5,958 nt of DNA from an uncultured Bacteroidota bacterium (GTDB taxonomy: Bacteria; Bacteroidota; Bacteroidia; Chitinophagales; Chitinophagaceae), in assembly GCA_903851455.1 (NCBI GenBank), contig CAINOM010000720.1:1-5958 (forward strand). Reading direction: 5' to 3'. The position numbers were made by a program, and so were the translations under genes. How positions within the stretch are numbered: position 1 is the first letter of the stretch; each line of letters starts with the position of its first letter. This document shows positions 4,551 through 5,958 of the stretch, one piece after another. The notes below the pieces were generated by a model. That model was not told the origin of the DNA and did not search any database. It saw nothing but the letters and a program-made list of their open reading frames with translations.

Positions 4551-5669
4551 TTTCAACCTTGGTATCATCTCATTTTTCCATGCATTATAATCTCCGGCTA
4601 TTATATGTGCCCTAGCTTCTTTCACCAGGTGCAGGTAAAAAGCAAGATTATGTATACTTGCTATGCTTAGCGCCAGTATCTCGGATGATACGAACAAATG
4701 CCGCAAATAGGCCTTTGTATAAAACCTGCTCGTATGGCAGTCTAGCCCTTCGTCCATTACGCTGAAGTCATTCTCCCACTTTTTGTTCTTTATGTTTATT
4801 ACGCCCTGGGTGGTGAATAACATCCCGTTTCGTCCATTCCGTGTAGGCATTACACAGTCAAACATGTCTATTCCCAGCGATATATTCTCTAGTATGTTCC
4901 ACGGATTGCCCACACCCATCAGGTAGCGAGGCTTATCCGTCGGCAGGTAGTCGCAGCAGAGCGCGGAGAACTCGTACATCATCTCTTCAGGCTCACCCAC
5001 CGACAGACCGCCTATCGCGTTGCCATCGCAGTCCATACTGGCCACAAACTCCGCCGATGCCTGCCGCAGATCTTTATAAGTGCTTCCCTGCACAATAGGA
5101 AATAACGATTGCTCGTAGCCATACTTCGGCTCTGTATTACCCATCTGTGTCGCGCATCTCGCCAGCCACCTATGCGTTAGCTCCATCGATTTCTTTGCAT
5201 AATCATATTCCGAGGGGTAGGGTGGGCATTCATCAAATGCCATGATAATATCGGCGCCTATGCTGCGCTGAGTATCTATTACATTCTCCGGCGTAAACAG
5301 ATGCCTGGAGCCGTCTATGTGCGACTGGAACACTACGCCTTCCTCTTTTATTTTCCGGTTCGCCGCCAGCGAGAAAACCTGGTAGCCGCCGCTATCCGTG
5401 AGAATTGGTCGGTCCCATCCATTGAATTTATGCAGCCCACCGGCTTGCTCCAGTATGCGGGTTCCGGGCCTCAGGTACAGATGGTAGGTATTGCCCAGTA
5501 TTATCTGCGCTTTCACTTCCTCTTTAAGCTGGTCTTGTGTCACGGCCTTCACACTGCCTGCCGTACCCACTGGCATGAAGATTGGGGTCTCTATAACTCC
5601 ATGGTCGGTTGTTATTACGCCTGCACGTGCCTTAGAGTTGGTGTCGGTTGATTGTAGTTCGAAATTCAA
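4539..5669 (-). CDS. tgt: tRNA-guanine(34) transglycosylase (queuine tRNA-ribosyltransferase)
   Basis: The 376-residue cytosolic enzyme exchanges guanine at wobble position 34 of tRNAs with GUN anticodons for a queuosine precursor base. Length matches the E. coli enzyme (about 375). Visible motifs: LTDSGGYQVFSL with the catalytic aspartate at D92, FDECPPYP at 145-152, PIVQGS at 191-196, GGLSVGEP at 220-227, and the nucleophile D271 in DMFDCVMPTRNGR. The C-terminal zinc site, normally C-x-C-x2-C plus a histidine, is altered: C311 and H340 remain, but the first and third cysteine positions are L309 and S314. The start must be TTG at 5669-5667. No in-frame ATG lies between it and a TAA at 5702-5700, and the first residues after it (NFELQSTD) align with the usual family N-terminus. 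The stop codon lies in a palindrome. Neighbours are a HEPN gene 30 bp upstream and the LptF/LptG gene downstream; no other queuosine genes are in the window. Confidence 0.95.
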   Translation of the reverse strand: MNFELQSTDTNSKARAGVITTDHGVIETPIFMPVGTAGSVKAVTQDQLKEEVKAQIILGNTYHLYLRPGTRILEQAGGLHKFNGWDRPILTDSGGYQVFSLAANRKIKEEGVVFQSHIDGSRHLFTPENVIDTQRSIGADIIMAFDECPPYPSEYDYAKKSMELTHRWLARCATQMGNTEPKYGYEQSLFPIVQGSTYKDLRQASAEFVASMDCDGNAIGGLSVGEPEEMMYEFSALCCDYLPTDKPRYLMGVGNPWNILENISLGIDMFDCVMPTRNGRNGMLFTTQGVINIKNKKWENDFSVMDEGLDCHTSRFYTKAYLRHLFVSSEILALSIASIHNLAFYLHLVKEARAHIIAGDYNAWKNEMIPRLKQRL

Positions 5670-5699
5670 AAGATAATTTGTTGCGGAGTAATTGTAATT

Positions 5700-5958
5700 T
5701 TATTTTGTTAGGGCTGCTTCTATTTGGGCAATTAGATCGGTGGCCGGTTCCACTAAAGCCACGACATAATCCCGCTCAAATTCTACAAAAGCGTCATAGT
5801 CGCCGGTTTGCCTTAAACTGAAAATAGTTGAGTAGAATTTCCCCGAGTCAGGCTTGATCAATCCTGGTTTTATAAAGTGCAAACCAAACATTTGTTTCGT
5901 TCCTGCATGTGTTTGCGTTTCTATTTCATGATCAATAAGAAGCGCTGTTACGGCATAA
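5700..5958 (-). CDS. HEPN-domain protein, C-terminal 85 residues (N-terminus beyond the window)
   Basis: The frame is open from the right edge, base 5957, to the TAA at 5702-5700. It begins YAVTALLIDHEIETQTHAG, continues KQMFGLHFIK, and ends in an acidic helix with the last residues IEAALTK. The series YAVTALL, ETQTHAG, QMFGLHFIK, SLRQTGDYDAFVEF and a closing amphipathic helix matches the C-terminal half of the HEPN fold (small all-alpha proteins of about 120-140 residues). I therefore treat the methionine at 5891 as internal; starting there would drop the first part of the domain. Many HEPN proteins are RNases paired with a minimal nucleotidyltransferase (MNT) antitoxin; any such partner would lie to the right, unseen. 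The RNase R-x4-6-H motif is not evident in this part, where the comparable stretch reads RQTGDY. tgt starts 30 bp downstream, in the same frame, so co-transcription is possible. Toxin function is not shown. Confidence 0.75.
   Translation of the reverse strand, partial: YAVTALLIDHEIETQTHAGTKQMFGLHFIKPGLIKPDSGKFYSTIFSLRQTGDYDAFVEFERDYVVALVEPATDLIAQIEAALTK

Noticed and set aside
5700..5891. A complete 63-residue gene starting at the methionine at 5891.
   Set aside because: The frame stays open to the window edge and the residues upstream of that methionine (YAVTALL, ETQTHAG) continue the same HEPN domain, so it is the tail of a larger gene.

Overview
The window looks like a chromosomal segment of a Bacteroidota bacterium, most likely close to Chitinophagaceae/Sphingobacteriales. 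Three signs support this. The protein sequences have a Bacteroidota flavour. Four start codons are preceded by the Bacteroidota-type -7 promoter element TAnnTTTG instead of clear Shine-Dalgarno sites. The next-door pairing of tgt with an LptF/LptG permease is one I recall from this phylum. The genus cannot be fixed from the sequence alone.

Layout from left to right. Positions 1-64 hold the first 21 codons of rlmN on the minus strand, running off the left edge. Positions 65-253 are non-coding and rich in repeats: a period-8 AT-rich block lies against the rlmN promoter, and beyond it are about three degenerate copies of a ~35-bp GC-richer unit with a hairpin. Positions 254-1459 encode LysA on the minus strand. 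A 64-bp divergent promoter region separates it from a plus-strand gene (1524-2219) for an unrecognised secreted cysteine-containing protein. That gene meets a minus-strand gene for a secreted patatin-like lipase (2216-3241) tail to tail, with overlapping stop codons. After a second period-8 block, the minus strand carries an LptF/LptG permease (3338-4423), a short gap with a promoter and a palindrome, tgt (4539-5669, apparent TTG start), and the C-terminal 85 residues of a HEPN-domain protein (5700-5958) cut by the right edge.

Most genes are housekeeping: rRNA/tRNA methylation (RlmN), the last step of lysine synthesis (LysA), LPS transport (LptF/G) and tRNA queuosine insertion (Tgt). They do not form one pathway. 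HEPN-tgt (30-bp gap) could be one transcript. The permease and several others appear to have their own promoters. The accessory content is the secreted hypothetical protein, the secreted patatin and the HEPN protein.

I see no clearly new multi-gene system. The points most worth a second look are the recurrent TAnnTTTG-N4-ATG arrangement suggesting leaderless mRNAs, a Tgt lacking two of the usual zinc cysteines, the two families of intergenic repeats, the palindrome that contains the tgt stop codon, and the HEPN protein just upstream of tgt.
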